NCBI RefSeq assembly: GCF_006965485.1
Contig: NZ_CP041360.1
Location: forward strand, 2,852,001 to 2,916,000
Origin: Spirosoma sp. KCTC 42546
GTDB taxonomy: Bacteria; Bacteroidota; Bacteroidia; Cytophagales; Spirosomataceae
DNA length: 64,000 bases
Reading direction: 5' to 3'
A program made the position numbers and the translations under genes. This document shows positions 54,314 through 63,628 of the stretch, in pieces. The notes beneath the pieces were generated by a model, which was given only the letters and a program-made list of their open reading frames with translations, was not told the DNA's origin and searched no databases. The stretch's first letter is position 1. Each line of letters opens with the position of its first letter.

Positions 54314-56842
54314 ATGGAAGCAAAATTCTCAAACCGCGTAAAGGAAGTCATCACGCTGAGTCGGGAAGAAGCCTTACGCTTAGGCCACGATTATATCGGC
54401 ACAGAACACCTCTTGCTGGGTATGATTCGTGAGGGTGAGGGTGTAGCGGTGGGCTTACTGAAGAAACTCGGTATCTCACTCGACGAACTCCGGGTCACAA
54501 TTGAACAGGCCACGAAAGGAACAGCCACCAACAACGTGAAAAATCTAGCGAATATTCCTCTGACCCGTCAGTCGGAAAAGACGCTGAAAATCACCTATTT
54601 GGAAGCTAAGATTTTCAAAAGCCCGCTCATTGGAACGGAACACCTGTTACTGTCGATTCTGCGTGATGAAGACAATGTCGCCACCCAGATTCTCAATAAA
54701 TTCAATATTAACTACGAAGTCATTAAGGAGATGCTCGAATATCAATCTTCGGGAACCCGCCCGGTGATGGGTCCCGAAACCGACGATGACGACAACGACC
54801 GTGGCATGTTTGGCGGAAGCAGTTCCGGTTCAGGCAAAGATCCAAAAGGTACCGAGAAATCACGGACACCTGTACTGGATAACTTTGGCCGAGACCTGAC
54901 CAAACTTGCCGAAGTTGGCAAACTCGATCCCATTGTTGGTCGCGAAAAAGAAATTGAACGGGTAGCTCAGATTCTGAGCCGCCGGAAGAAAAACAATCCA
55001 ATCCTGATTGGTGAGCCAGGGGTTGGTAAAACGGCTATCGCCGAAGGACTGGCTCTGCGCATTGTGCAGAAGAAAGTTTCGCGGGTGCTATTCGGTAAGC
55101 GTGTTGTTACACTTGACCTTGCATCGCTCGTGGCAGGTACAAAGTACCGCGGACAGTTTGAAGAGCGGATGAAGGCCGTGATGAACGAGCTTGAAAAATC
55201 GCCGGAGGTTATTCTGTTCATTGATGAGTTGCACACGATAGTTGGAGCAGGTGGTGCGTCGGGTTCACTCGATGCGTCGAACATGTTCAAACCGGCATTG
55301 GCGCGGGGCGACATTCAATGTATCGGTGCTACCACACTTGATGAATATCGTCAGTATATCGAGAAGGATGGAGCCCTGGCTCGTCGTTTCCAGATGGTAA
55401 TGGTGGATGCCACATCGATTGACGAAACCATCGAAATTCTGAATAACATCAAGGATAAATACGAAGATCACCACCATGTTGACTACACGAAAGAAGCTAT
55501 CGAGGCTGCTGTGAAGTTGTCAGAACGGTATATCTCGGATCGATTCCTTCCTGATAAAGCTATTGACGTAATGGACGAAGTGGGTGCTCGTGTACACATT
55601 TCAAACATTACGGTTCCTGAAGATATTCTGAGACTCGAAGAGCAGATCGAGAACATCAAGAAGGAGAAAAATCAGGTTGTTAAGAGCCAGAAATACGAAG
55701 AAGCCGCTCAGCTTCGCGATAAGGAAAAACGCCTGATCGACCAGCTTGAGCGCGCGAAACAACTTTGGGAGGAAGACACCAAGAAACGTCGCTATAAGGT
55801 TACCGAAGAAAACGTGGCTGAAGTAGTAGCCATGATGACCGGTATTCCAGTGACGAGCGTATCGAACGATGAAGGCAAGAAACTTGTCAACATGGGCGAT
55901 GAACTGAAAGGCCGTGTAATTGGTCAGCAGTCGGCCATTGACAAACTAGTGAAAGCTATTCAGCGGACGCGTGTTGGTTTAAAAGATCCTAAGAAACCTA
56001 TCGGTTCGTTCATTTTCCTTGGCCCGACGGGTGTAGGTAAAACAGAACTTGCCAAAGTGCTGGCTACTTACCTGTTCGACAAAGACGATGCGCTGGTTCG
56101 TATCGATATGTCGGAATACATGGAGAAATTCAGCGTTAGCCGTTTGGTTGGGGCACCTCCAGGTTACGTGGGTTATGAAGAAGGTGGTCAGTTGACCGAA
56201 AAAATTCGTCGGAAGCCTTACAGTGTCGTGCTGTTGGATGAAATCGAAAAAGCCCACCCGGATGTGTTCAACATCCTGTTGCAGGTGCTTGACGATGGTA
56301 TCCTGACCGACGGTCTGGGTCGCCGGGTTGATTTCCGGAACACAATCATCATCATGACCTCCAACATCGGGGTTCGTGACCTGAAAGATTTTGGTGCGGG
56401 TATCGGTTTCGCAACCAAGAAGAGCGCGGAAACACAGGATGATTTGATGAAGAGCACGATTCAAAGTGCACTGCGTAAAGCGTTCTCGCCTGAGTTCCTG
56501 AACCGTTTGGACGATGTGATTGTGTTTAACTCGCTCTTGCGCGAAGACATCCACAAAATCATTGACCTGATGCTGGGTAAACTGCTGGGCCGTGTTACCA
56601 ACCTGGGTTATACTGTTGAACTGACAGAGAAGGCGAAAGACTTCCTGGCCGAGAAAGGGTATGATCCGCAGTACGGTGCCCGTCCGTTGAGTCGCGCTAT
56701 CCAGCGTTACCTTGAAGACCCCGTTGCTGAAGAAATCCTAAAAGGTGAACTGAAAGACGGCGACGTCATTCTGGCCGACTACAGTGGTGAAGGCGAAACG
56801 CTGACCATTACGGTAAAGAAGCCCGAAGCAGTGGTTGAGTAA
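54314..56842 (+). CDS. clpC: ClpC-type AAA+ unfoldase of the Clp protease
   Basis: 842 aa. Two Clp-N repeats (1-150), first AAA+ module with Walker A GEPGVGKT (K239) and [14 protein letters not shown]-type coiled middle ([16 protein letters not shown]), and second AAA+ module with GPTGVGKT (K576) and [13 protein letters not shown]. Hexameric ATP-driven unfoldase feeding ClpP, with roles in protein quality control. No clpP in the window. Ends 6 nt before the 64-bp palindrome at 56849-56912. Confidence 0.97.
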   Translation: MEAKFSNRVKEVITLSREEALRLGHDYIGTEHLLLGMIREGEGVAVGLLKKLGISLDELRVTIEQATKGTATNNVKNLANIPLTRQSEKTLKITYLEAKIFKSPLIGTEHLLLSILRDEDNVATQILNKFNINYEVIKEMLEYQSSGTRPVMGPETDDDDNDRGMFGGSSSGSGKDPKGTEKSRTPVLDNFGRDLTKLAEVGKLDPIVGREKEIERVAQILSRRKKNNPILIGEPGVGKTAIAEGLALRIVQKKVSRVLFGKRVVTLDLASLVAGTKYRGQFEERMKAVMNELEKSPEVILFIDELHTIVGAGGASGSLDASNMFKPALARGDIQCIGATTLDEYRQYIEKDGALARRFQMVMVDATSIDETIEILNNIKDKYEDHHHVDYTKEAIEAAVKLSERYISDRFLPDKAIDVMDEVGARVHISNITVPEDILRLEEQIENIKKEKNQVVKSQKYEEAAQLRDKEKRLIDQLERAKQLWEEDTKKRRYKVTEENVAEVVAMMTGIPVTSVSNDEGKKLVNMGDELKGRVIGQQSAIDKLVKAIQRTRVGLKDPKKPIGSFIFLGPTGVGKTELAKVLATYLFDKDDALVRIDMSEYMEKFSVSRLVGAPPGYVGYEEGGQLTEKIRRKPYSVVLLDEIEKAHPDVFNILLQVLDDGILTDGLGRRVDFRNTIIIMTSNIGVRDLKDFGAGIGFATKKSAETQDDLMKSTIQSALRKAFSPEFLNRLDDVIVFNSLLREDIHKIIDLMLGKLLGRVTNLGYTVELTEKAKDFLAEKGYDPQYGARPLSRAIQRYLEDPVAEEILKGELKDGDVILADYSGEGETLTITVKKPEAVVE

Positions 56843-56848
56843 TCGAAA

Positions 56849-56912
56849 ATTGATTTATATAAAGAAGGGGCCTGACGTTCGAACGTCAGGCCCCTTCTTT
56901 ATATAAATCAAT
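56849..56912. terminator. 64-bp perfect palindrome between clpC and a toxin remnant
   Basis: The 32 nt left of the 56880/56881 axis (ATTGATTTATATAAAG, AAGGGGCCTGACGTTC) are followed by their exact complement with no loop. The GC-rich core and AT-rich flanks fit a bidirectional terminator for convergent genes. The length and perfection are unusual. The stop codon of the opposite pseudogene (56908-56910) lies inside. Confidence 0.85.
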
Positions 56913-57235
56913 CAAGTTCAGCAAGGAGTTCGTCAAGTTCCTTTGGGTCTAGATTTTCCTTTTCCGCTTTATCGTAAATGGTTAGTAAAATTATAGTTGT
57001 CTGAACAATGTGTAAATGAGTGATGACTCGTGCACCGCCACTTTTACCTTTGGCTTTACTCTTTATTGCTAACCTTACTTTATAGCAATTTTTTCCTAAC
57101 GATGTCCCTGTATGTTGGATCTTCCTGTAAAGATGTAAACAATGAAGCTACATCTGTTTTTAGGGATGGATACTTTTTCGCTAAGCGTTTTAGGAGTTTA
57201 TCAAATTTCTCAGTACTGAGAATACTATAGCTCAT
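56908..57235 (-). pseudogene. RelE/ParE-type toxin with a single-base frameshift
   Basis: From ATG 57235 the frame gives MSYSILSTEKFDKLLKRLAK and ends at a TAA (57071-57073) after 54 codons. Adding the frame shifted by one base near 57111-57113 yields TGTSLGKNCYKVRLAIKSK, then KGKSGGARVITHLHIV and a normal C-terminus ending at TGA 56908-56910, as in Bacteroidota RelE/ParE toxins. The total is 328 nt, i.e. one surplus base. The gene overlaps its antitoxin by 11 nt. Inactive unless frameshifting or a sequencing error is involved. Confidence 0.8.
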
Positions 57236-57464
57236 TTAAAACCTCCCATGCCGACCGTAGCTGTTTTTTGCCTTTCTTGAATTGATTGACCTCCTCGATA
57301 GCTTCTTTCAAATCAGTTTTCAGCTGTTCTTTAGTTACTGGTTTGTCATCGGCCTGTAGTAAATTGACAAGCTCTTGGCGCTCCTTAGGTGGCAATTGAT
57401 TTCGAATAATACTGGCTAATTCAGCAATGCTTAATCGCGTATTAAAATGGACTGTAACGCTCAT
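57225..57464 (-). CDS. Antitoxin of a RelE/ParE-type toxin-antitoxin pair
   Basis: 79 aa from ATG 57464. Helical, charged (LSIAELASIIRNQLPPKER, VTKEQLKTDLKEAIEEVNQF), ending AWEVLNEL. Position directly upstream of and overlapping the toxin reading frame identifies it as the antitoxin. No obvious DNA-binding fold by eye. Intact while the toxin is broken, as expected for a locus decaying safely. Confidence 0.75.
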   Translation of the reverse strand: MSVTVHFNTRLSIAELASIIRNQLPPKERQELVNLLQADDKPVTKEQLKTDLKEAIEEVNQFKKGKKQLRSAWEVLNEL

Positions 57465-57543
57465 ACAAAACACCGTTAGTTCTAGCCAAATTTACAGAAA
57501 ATACATGTAAAGCGTAACAAGGCCTACAACAATAGCCTTACCA

Positions 57544-59298
57544 TTATATATTCTTCTGCTTCACCTGATCAATCAGATACTCACTCGTCCGCATCGAACT
57601 AGCCAAGATCGTCCAGGTTACGTTTTTATCGCCCTGCGAAACGAAGGGAGCGGCATCAACTACGAACAGATTCTTTACGTCGTGAGCCTGCTGAAACTTG
57701 TTCAGCGCTGACTTTTGTGGGTCGTTTCCCATACGAACCGTACCTACCTCGTGGATAATACGACCGGGAGCTGCCAGTCCGTAACCATGAGCCGTATCAG
57801 GACCAGGCTTTGGGCCCAGTGGAGTGCCACCCATGGCATGAATGATCTCCTCGAACGTATCCTGCATGTGTTTGGCCTGCTTCACTTCATAATCCGACCA
57901 TTTGTAGTGGAAGCGGAGTGTCGGGATGCCGTATTTATCGACTTTATTAGGATCAATTTCGCAGAAGTTCGATTCTAAAGGAACTGGCTCGCCCCGCCCC
58001 GACATGCTAACATAAGCACCGTAGAATCGACGGTAATCATCTTTCAGGCCTGCTCCATACCCGCCAGCGGCTTTTAGTTTGCCATCGCGACCGGGAATCG
58101 AACCGTTCTGAGATTCGATGCCTCCGCCATAGCCAGCACCGGGCATCCCCATACCACCACCGTACTCAATATGGTATCCACGTGGGAAATCTAATTTCTT
58201 ATTATCCAGCCACCAGGGCGTAAACACGTGCATTCCGCCAACGCCATCTTCGTTGTAACGCTTGCGATCCATGAGGGCTGGTATAAAGCCAGATCGGCTG
58301 GCACCCGTCGAGTCATTCAGGTATTTGCCCACTACGCCACTGTTGTTGGCTAATCCATTGGGGAATCGTGGCGATTTAGAGTTCAGTAGTATCCGGGCCG
58401 ATTCGCAGGTACTGGCTCCCAGCATGACTGCTTTAGCCTTTACCGTAATTTCCTCCAGCGTAATGTTATTTACATAGCTCACACCCGTGGCAAGACCTGT
58501 TTTCGAATCAGTAAGCACTTCGCGTACCATGGCACCATTTACAAGAGTAACATTCCCCGTCTTGACGGCGGGAATACAAAGTACCGATGAGGCCGAAAAG
58601 TCGGCATATGCCTGGCAACCCCGATTACACTGACGGCAATAGAAACAGGAGCCCCGGTCTTTATTGATAGGCTTGGTCAGAATACTCAGGCGAGACGGAA
58701 TAACGGGAATGCCAATACTTCTGGCACCTTTCCGAATCATTAGCTCGTGCAAACGAGGCTTTGGTGGAGGCAGAAAAATACCGTCTGGCTCATTGGGGAA
58801 ATTCTCGACTGAGCCAAAAACGCCGATAAGGCGATCTACCCTGTCGTAATAGGGTTTAAGATCATCGTAGCCAATAGGCCAGTCATCGCCAACACCCGAA
58901 AGCGAACGACGCCGGAAATCGTCTGGGCCGAAGCGCATAGAAATACGACCCCAGTGATTGGTTCGTCCGCCAAGCATTCGGGACCGAAACCAGCCAAACT
59001 CGGTACCTGCTTTGGCTGAATAAGGCTCTCCATCAATTTCCCAACCACCCCAGGCCGCATCAAAGTCTCCACCAGAACGGAACTCGGTACTTGCTCCACG
59101 CCGTGGTGATTCCCAGGGCCATTTTAGTTGCGTAATGTATTTGGGATCGGCTGGATCGTAGTAGCCACCGGCTTCAAGCAGAATGACTTTTGCGCCTGCT
59201 TTGGCTAACATGTACGCAGCCATGCCGCCACCAGCACCCGAGCCCACAATAGCTACATCGTAGATTATAGGGTCTTTTTTGATTTGTGGGATGTCCAT
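57544..59298 (-). CDS. GMC-family FAD oxidoreductase
   Basis: 584 aa. FAD-binding VGSGAGGGMAA at about 17-27 and LLEAGG, second FAD region LGGRTNHWGR, C-terminal EVGTVRMGNDP and GDKNVTWTILASS. The CFYCRQCNRGCQ Cys cluster near 215-225 may bind an iron-sulfur cluster. Resembles the catalytic subunits of gluconate/sorbitol-type dehydrogenases, but no small subunit or cytochrome gene follows. No signal peptide. Substrate probably a sugar or polyol. Confidence 0.9.
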   Translation of the reverse strand: MDIPQIKKDPIIYDVAIVGSGAGGGMAAYMLAKAGAKVILLEAGGYYDPADPKYITQLKWPWESPRRGASTEFRSGGDFDAAWGGWEIDGEPYSAKAGTEFGWFRSRMLGGRTNHWGRISMRFGPDDFRRRSLSGVGDDWPIGYDDLKPYYDRVDRLIGVFGSVENFPNEPDGIFLPPPKPRLHELMIRKGARSIGIPVIPSRLSILTKPINKDRGSCFYCRQCNRGCQAYADFSASSVLCIPAVKTGNVTLVNGAMVREVLTDSKTGLATGVSYVNNITLEEITVKAKAVMLGASTCESARILLNSKSPRFPNGLANNSGVVGKYLNDSTGASRSGFIPALMDRKRYNEDGVGGMHVFTPWWLDNKKLDFPRGYHIEYGGGMGMPGAGYGGGIESQNGSIPGRDGKLKAAGGYGAGLKDDYRRFYGAYVSMSGRGEPVPLESNFCEIDPNKVDKYGIPTLRFHYKWSDYEVKQAKHMQDTFEEIIHAMGGTPLGPKPGPDTAHGYGLAAPGRIIHEVGTVRMGNDPQKSALNKFQQAHDVKNLFVVDAAPFVSQGDKNVTWTILASSMRTSEYLIDQVKQKNI

Positions 59299-59415
59299 TC
59301 AGAAAGGAAGAGTTAGGAACGCTATTAAATACTGATTAAAGGAGGGTACGTATGGAGTTTACTGCTTATTGACTCGAAAGGGCTATCTGATGTGAAACAA
59401 CAATACTGAGTAGAC

Positions 59416-60165
59416 CTACCGCATAGCCTCTACACATTCCGCAACTTTATCGGTATTAATAATATCGACCCCTAGTTTCTTCAACTGTTTCCAGCCATTA
59501 GGTGTATCAGGAATTGCCCAGAAACGGATAGACTTGTTATCGCTATGAGCACGTTTGATGACCCGTTTAAGTTTATCACGGTCTGCATCAGGTATATCGC
59601 CAACACCGTCCCAACGGGAATAGGACCGGAAATTATCGCTGATAAAGGCCACTAACCGAAGCGTTTCTTCATCATATACCTCGCTGGGGCGTCCATCGAA
59701 CTGAAGGAGCGGGTAGTCGAAATAGTTCTGGATCTTAGGGCGATCACCACTAATAATAACCTGAACTGCTTTTGCGTTAGCCGCCCGGTTGAAGCAAGTG
59801 AGATTTTCTTCTAATAGTTTTAACAAGATAGGCAGTACGTCGGCAGGACTGGACTTTACGTCAATCACTAAGCCAAACGTGTAATCGCGATCGGGACTTG
59901 GTTTGTCCTTATACTGCTGAAACAGTCGTGCAATAGGTTTCAGATAAAGCGAATCAAGGGTTGGGGAACTGACCGTTGGCTTCTCAGATGAAACGACCAA
60001 CTTGCCGTCCTGTAGCCAAACGTCGGCCTCGATAAAGTCGGCACGCTTTTCGTACGCATTCACAAAAGGCCTGGGTTGTGCATGATCATTGTTGGCATGA
60101 ATTTTTTGGGCAAAAGTGACTGACGCAGTCAGCCAAAGCAAGGTGAGTAGGAAGTAGTAGCGCAT
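59416..60165 (-). CDS. Secreted PI-PLC/glycerophosphodiesterase-fold protein
   Basis: 249 aa. Signal peptide MRYYFLLTLLWLTASVTFAQ. TIM-barrel phosphodiesterase-like beginning HANNDHAQPRPFVNAYEKRA with FIEADVWLQDGKLVV, and the ending RFWAIPDTPNGWKQL, LGVDIINTDK, as in glycerophosphodiester phosphodiesterases. Closest in look to the AIM6/PI-PLC-like branch. Periplasmic phosphodiester hydrolase is the likely role; substrate not shown. Confidence 0.82.
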   Translation of the reverse strand: MRYYFLLTLLWLTASVTFAQKIHANNDHAQPRPFVNAYEKRADFIEADVWLQDGKLVVSSEKPTVSSPTLDSLYLKPIARLFQQYKDKPSPDRDYTFGLVIDVKSSPADVLPILLKLLEENLTCFNRAANAKAVQVIISGDRPKIQNYFDYPLLQFDGRPSEVYDEETLRLVAFISDNFRSYSRWDGVGDIPDADRDKLKRVIKRAHSDNKSIRFWAIPDTPNGWKQLKKLGVDIINTDKVAECVEAMR

Positions 60166-60270
60166 AATGAATGGCTTAATTTTGGGTAAAGTAACGTAGC
60201 TTACGCACTAAACCAAAACCAGTAGCTACCTTGCCGTTTCCGACCAAACTACTAATTTTGATAAAAACAT

Positions 60271-60349
60271 GAATGGATAATGGATAATGCACAACGGATA
60301 ATTAAACGTTTCCTATTTATTATACATTATCCATTTCTCATTATTCATT
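60271..60349. repeat. Inverted repeat, ATTATCCATT word family, copy 4, directly before fabG
   Basis: Left GAATGGATAATGGATAATG...GGATAATTA; right ATTATACATTATCCATTTC, TCATTATTCATT. It ends 4 nt before the fabG ATG (60354), so any fabG leader would contain it and its right arm could pair with upstream RNA. Confidence 0.7.
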
Positions 60350-60353
60350 AAAA

Positions 60354-61100
60354 ATGGATTTACTGAAAGGAAAAGTTGCCCTTATTACCGGAGCCTCGCG
60401 CGGAATTGGGCGGGCCATGGCCCAGAAGTTTGCGCAGGAAGGTGCTCACGTTGCCTTCACCTATTTATCAAGCGTTGAAAAAGGGCAGGCCCTGGAAGAT
60501 GAACTTCGGGCATTTGGCGGTCAAGTGAAAGGATACCGCTCAGATGCATCGGATTATCAGGCTGCCGAGGCCTTAGTTAGTCAGGTCATTGCCGACTTTG
60601 GTAAACTCGATGTGCTCATCAATAATGCCGGGGTTACGCGCGATGGGCTGCTCATGCGTATGTCGGAAGAACAATGGGATACCGTAATTAACGTTAATTT
60701 AAAGTCGGTGTTCAACCTGACGAAGGCGGTTACCAAACCCATGATGAAAGCGAAATCTGGTTCCATCATAAATATTACATCGGTAGTAGGCATCCGGGGC
60801 AACGCGGGGCAGTCTAATTATGCGGCTTCAAAGGCGGGCATCATTGGGTTTACCAAGTCGGTTGCACTGGAATTGGGGTCACGAAATATTCGCTCCAATG
60901 CCATTGCACCAGGATTTATCGAAACCGAAATGACGGGCGAAATCAATGAAAAAGCACTTGAAGACTGGAAACAACAGATTCCAATGAAGCGTGGAGGCCA
61001 ACCCGATGAAGTTGCTAATTGTGCCGTTTTCTTAGCGTCTGATCTTTCCAGCTATATTTCCGGCCAGGTACTTCAGGTAGATGGCGGAATGCTTACCTAA
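60354..61100 (+). CDS. fabG: 3-oxoacyl-[ACP] reductase FabG
   Basis: 248 aa. SDR fold: cofactor motif TGASRGIGRAMA, NNAG at about 88, catalytic S143, Y156 and K160 (SNYAASKAG), ending SYISGQVLQVDGGM. Reduces 3-oxoacyl-ACP with NADPH in fatty-acid elongation. No other fab gene next to it, so it could alternatively be a general SDR, but the sequence is close to true FabG. A purine/pyrimidine repeat separates it from the VWA gene. Confidence 0.93.
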   Translation: MDLLKGKVALITGASRGIGRAMAQKFAQEGAHVAFTYLSSVEKGQALEDELRAFGGQVKGYRSDASDYQAAEALVSQVIADFGKLDVLINNAGVTRDGLLMRMSEEQWDTVINVNLKSVFNLTKAVTKPMMKAKSGSIINITSVVGIRGNAGQSNYAASKAGIIGFTKSVALELGSRNIRSNAIAPGFIETEMTGEINEKALEDWKQQIPMKRGGQPDEVANCAVFLASDLSSYISGQVLQVDGGMLT

Positions 61101-61203
61101 AAAAGGGAGGAAGAAGAAAAGGGAAGAAAGGACGAAGGGAGGATAGCCCATGAACGTTTAATCCCTTCTCTCCCTTTCGTCCCCTTCCTCCTTTTTCTCC
61201 TTC
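61099..61203. repeat. Inverted repeat built from GGGAGGAAG-type words
   Basis: Left arm all-purine (AAAAGGGAGGAAGAAG, GGGAAGAAAGGACGAAG); right arm all-pyrimidine (CCCTTCTCTCCCTTTC, GTCCCCTTCCTCC). It spans the whole gap between fabG and the VWA gene start (61210). Strong R/Y strand asymmetry could also allow triplex (H-DNA). Confidence 0.7.
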
Positions 61204-61209
61204 TAATCT

Positions 61210-63342
61210 ATGACCTTCTTCTTTCAATCTTCGCCCTGGTGGATTTTTGTTTGCCTGCTCGTTGGAGCGGTCTATGCATTTGCCATGTATCAGCCTTTAC
61301 CTCGTTTGGTAGGGAGTGGTGCAACAGTCGGCGGATTCGACAAACGAACAACATATGGGCTTGCCGCACTGCGGTTTGTTGTGGTCAGCTTTCTGTGTTT
61401 TTTGTTGCTGAACCCACTGATCCGCAGCCTCAGAACGCTCACGGAGAAACCCAAAGTTGTATTGGCAGTTGATAACTCGGAGTCGGTGGCGGCTGCTGGG
61501 CGGCCGGCACTCAATAAGGCGCTGACCGGGCTGCAAACACTTCGGCAACAATTGACTGATAAAGGTCTGGACGTAACCGTTCGGACATTTGGAGACAGCA
61601 TTACCGACGCTGACCTTACCCAAATCCCGTTTACCCGACGCACCACCGATCTGTCGGCACTATTATCCGGCATTCGATCCGACTATGAAGGCCGTAATCT
61701 GACAGATGTAGTACTCGTATCGGATGGTATTGTTAATCAGGGCGTTTCGCCCACGTTTGGCCAGTATCCATTTGCTGTACAAACGATTGGATTAGGGGAT
61801 ACAATTCCTAAGAAAGACATTCAATTAAAAGGCATTGTAGCGAACCGAATTGCGTATCTAGGCAATCAATTCCCAGTACAGGCCGAAGTCGTTAGCAATG
61901 GATTTCAGGGCCGAACAGCAACGGTTGTATTGCGCCAGAACGGGAAAGAACTCGGGCGGCAATCGATCAATTTTGGCAAAAATGATACGTTTAATCAGCT
62001 GACCTTTCAGGCGACGGCAACGCAGAAAGGCGTTCAGCATTATGTGGTGGATGTATTGCCGCAGCCTGGCGAATTCAGTACGCTAAATAACCGCCAGGAT
62101 GTGTATTTAGATGTTATCGATGGGAAAGAGAAAGTGTTACTGTTGGCATTAGCTCCTCACCCGGATATAAAAGCAATTCGTAACATTCTGGAACGAAACC
62201 AGAATTATGAACTGGACATTCGCATACTGACCGGAACACCTGCCGAAGCAACCGCGTCGGCGGACCGTCCCCCAGCCGATAAAACCTACGATCTGATCAT
62301 TCTGCATCAGATCCCTGATAATGGAGGCATTGGAAACCCGGTGATTCAGCGGTATCTGGCGAAGAATACGCCGGTCTTGTTTGTGCTGGGTAATCAATCC
62401 GCACTCGGACCATTCAATACATCGAATCCGGTAATACAGGTGGCTGCGCAGCCCAACCAGAGCGACAAAGTAACCGGTGTATTTAACCCTGAATTCAAAC
62501 AACTGAACTTCGATCCGGCCAAGCTTGATATTCTCTCAAAACTGCCTCCTCTGTTAACACCATATGGTGACTACAGATTACAGCCCGGTAGCGAAGTTGT
62601 CCTGTGGCAGCAGGTGGGAAGCATTCGCACAACGAAGCCCTTACTGGCCCTGAACGTAACCAGTCCGCGCAAAACAGCTGTGCTGGCAGGGGAGGGTATA
62701 TGGGCGTGGCGGCTCGAAGAATACGCGCTGACTGATAAGCAGGAAGTGGTGGATGAACTGATCCAGAAAGTAATTCAACTGATTTCGGTAAAAGAAGATC
62801 GGCGCAAACTCCGGGTGTATCCGATTCGGAATGAGTTTATTGCGGGCGAAAAAGTTATTTTCGAGACGGAGCTTTATAATGACATTTACGAGCGACTATA
62901 TGATAAACCCGTTCGCTTGGAAATCAAAGACGAAAAAGGAGTGACTCGTTCATTCAACTACACGCCTACGGCCTCCAACAGCCGTTTTGAGATCAGCCGA
63001 CTACCCGAAGGTGCCTACAGCTTTAAGGCCACCGTAACAGTTAACAATAAGGCTGAGCAATCATCCGGACAGTTTGTGGTTCGTGACCTGCAACTTGAAG
63101 CCCTGAATACGACTGCCGATCACGGCATGCTCCGACAACTGGCCCAGCAAACGGGCGGGCAATTTTTCACCGCAAATCAGACCGACGAACTCGTTCGGAA
63201 GCTGACCGCTCAGTCGCACCCGGCCCGGTTAACGAGCACCGAAGAAATGAATGAGCTAATCAACTGGCGTTGGTTGTTCTTTGTGGTGCTGACGTTAGCC
63301 GCTATTGAGTGGGGGCTACGGAAATTTTATGGCGGGTATTGA
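61210..63342 (+). CDS. VWA-like membrane protein
   Basis: 710 aa. Two N-terminal TM helices (WWIFVCLLVGAVYAFAMY; LRFVVVSFLCFLLLNPLI), then a VWA-type domain (KVVLAVDNSESVAAAG with a DxSxS-like motif, TDVVLVSDGIVNQGV), a long beta-rich region and a final TM helix (LFFVVLTLAAIEWGL). The layout is that of Bacteroidota BatA-like/aerotolerance relatives or uncharacterised VWA proteins. Extracytoplasmic; partner unknown. Confidence 0.85.
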   Translation: MTFFFQSSPWWIFVCLLVGAVYAFAMYQPLPRLVGSGATVGGFDKRTTYGLAALRFVVVSFLCFLLLNPLIRSLRTLTEKPKVVLAVDNSESVAAAGRPALNKALTGLQTLRQQLTDKGLDVTVRTFGDSITDADLTQIPFTRRTTDLSALLSGIRSDYEGRNLTDVVLVSDGIVNQGVSPTFGQYPFAVQTIGLGDTIPKKDIQLKGIVANRIAYLGNQFPVQAEVVSNGFQGRTATVVLRQNGKELGRQSINFGKNDTFNQLTFQATATQKGVQHYVVDVLPQPGEFSTLNNRQDVYLDVIDGKEKVLLLALAPHPDIKAIRNILERNQNYELDIRILTGTPAEATASADRPPADKTYDLIILHQIPDNGGIGNPVIQRYLAKNTPVLFVLGNQSALGPFNTSNPVIQVAAQPNQSDKVTGVFNPEFKQLNFDPAKLDILSKLPPLLTPYGDYRLQPGSEVVLWQQVGSIRTTKPLLALNVTSPRKTAVLAGEGIWAWRLEEYALTDKQEVVDELIQKVIQLISVKEDRRKLRVYPIRNEFIAGEKVIFETELYNDIYERLYDKPVRLEIKDEKGVTRSFNYTPTASNSRFEISRLPEGAYSFKATVTVNNKAEQSSGQFVVRDLQLEALNTTADHGMLRQLAQQTGGQFFTANQTDELVRKLTAQSHPARLTSTEEMNELINWRWLFFVVLTLAAIEWGLRKFYGGY

Positions 63343-63448
63343 TACCGCTAGCTTTGACGCAGTATAGGTTCTTAAACTTTTTCATGTAAAACCAGTGTTT
63401 TCTGCCTATAAGCGGAGACCTTAACTCCTTATTTTCGTCTCAAAACCA

Positions 63449-63628
63449 ATGACTACGATGGAAACGACAACCAAGCCCATGACCGCCCGCGAAAAGATCC
63501 GCAAACTTGTGGAAGTAAAAGAACAGGTGCAACGGGAAGCGCGGGAAAATTATCGAAATAGCCCTGATATTCAGGCCGCTGTTGAAGAACTGAAAAAGAA
63601 AAATGCCCAACGACGCCCCCGTAAATAG
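63449..63628 (+). CDS. Small basic helical protein upstream of DUF6169-like gene
   Basis: 59 aa (ATG 63449; ATG 63458 also possible). Sequence METTTKPMTAREKIRKLVEV, then VQREARENYRNSPDIQAAVE and a basic tail KKKNAQRRPRK. Too short to be matched to a family. Overlaps the next reading frame by 26 nt, an arrangement like that of antitoxin-toxin pairs, but there is no other evidence. Confidence 0.6.
   Translation: MTTMETTTKPMTAREKIRKLVEVKEQVQREARENYRNSPDIQAAVEELKKKNAQRRPRK

Noticed and set aside
55979..56554. Minus-strand open frame opposite clpC
   Set aside because: Shadow of the second AAA+ module; codon use follows clpC.
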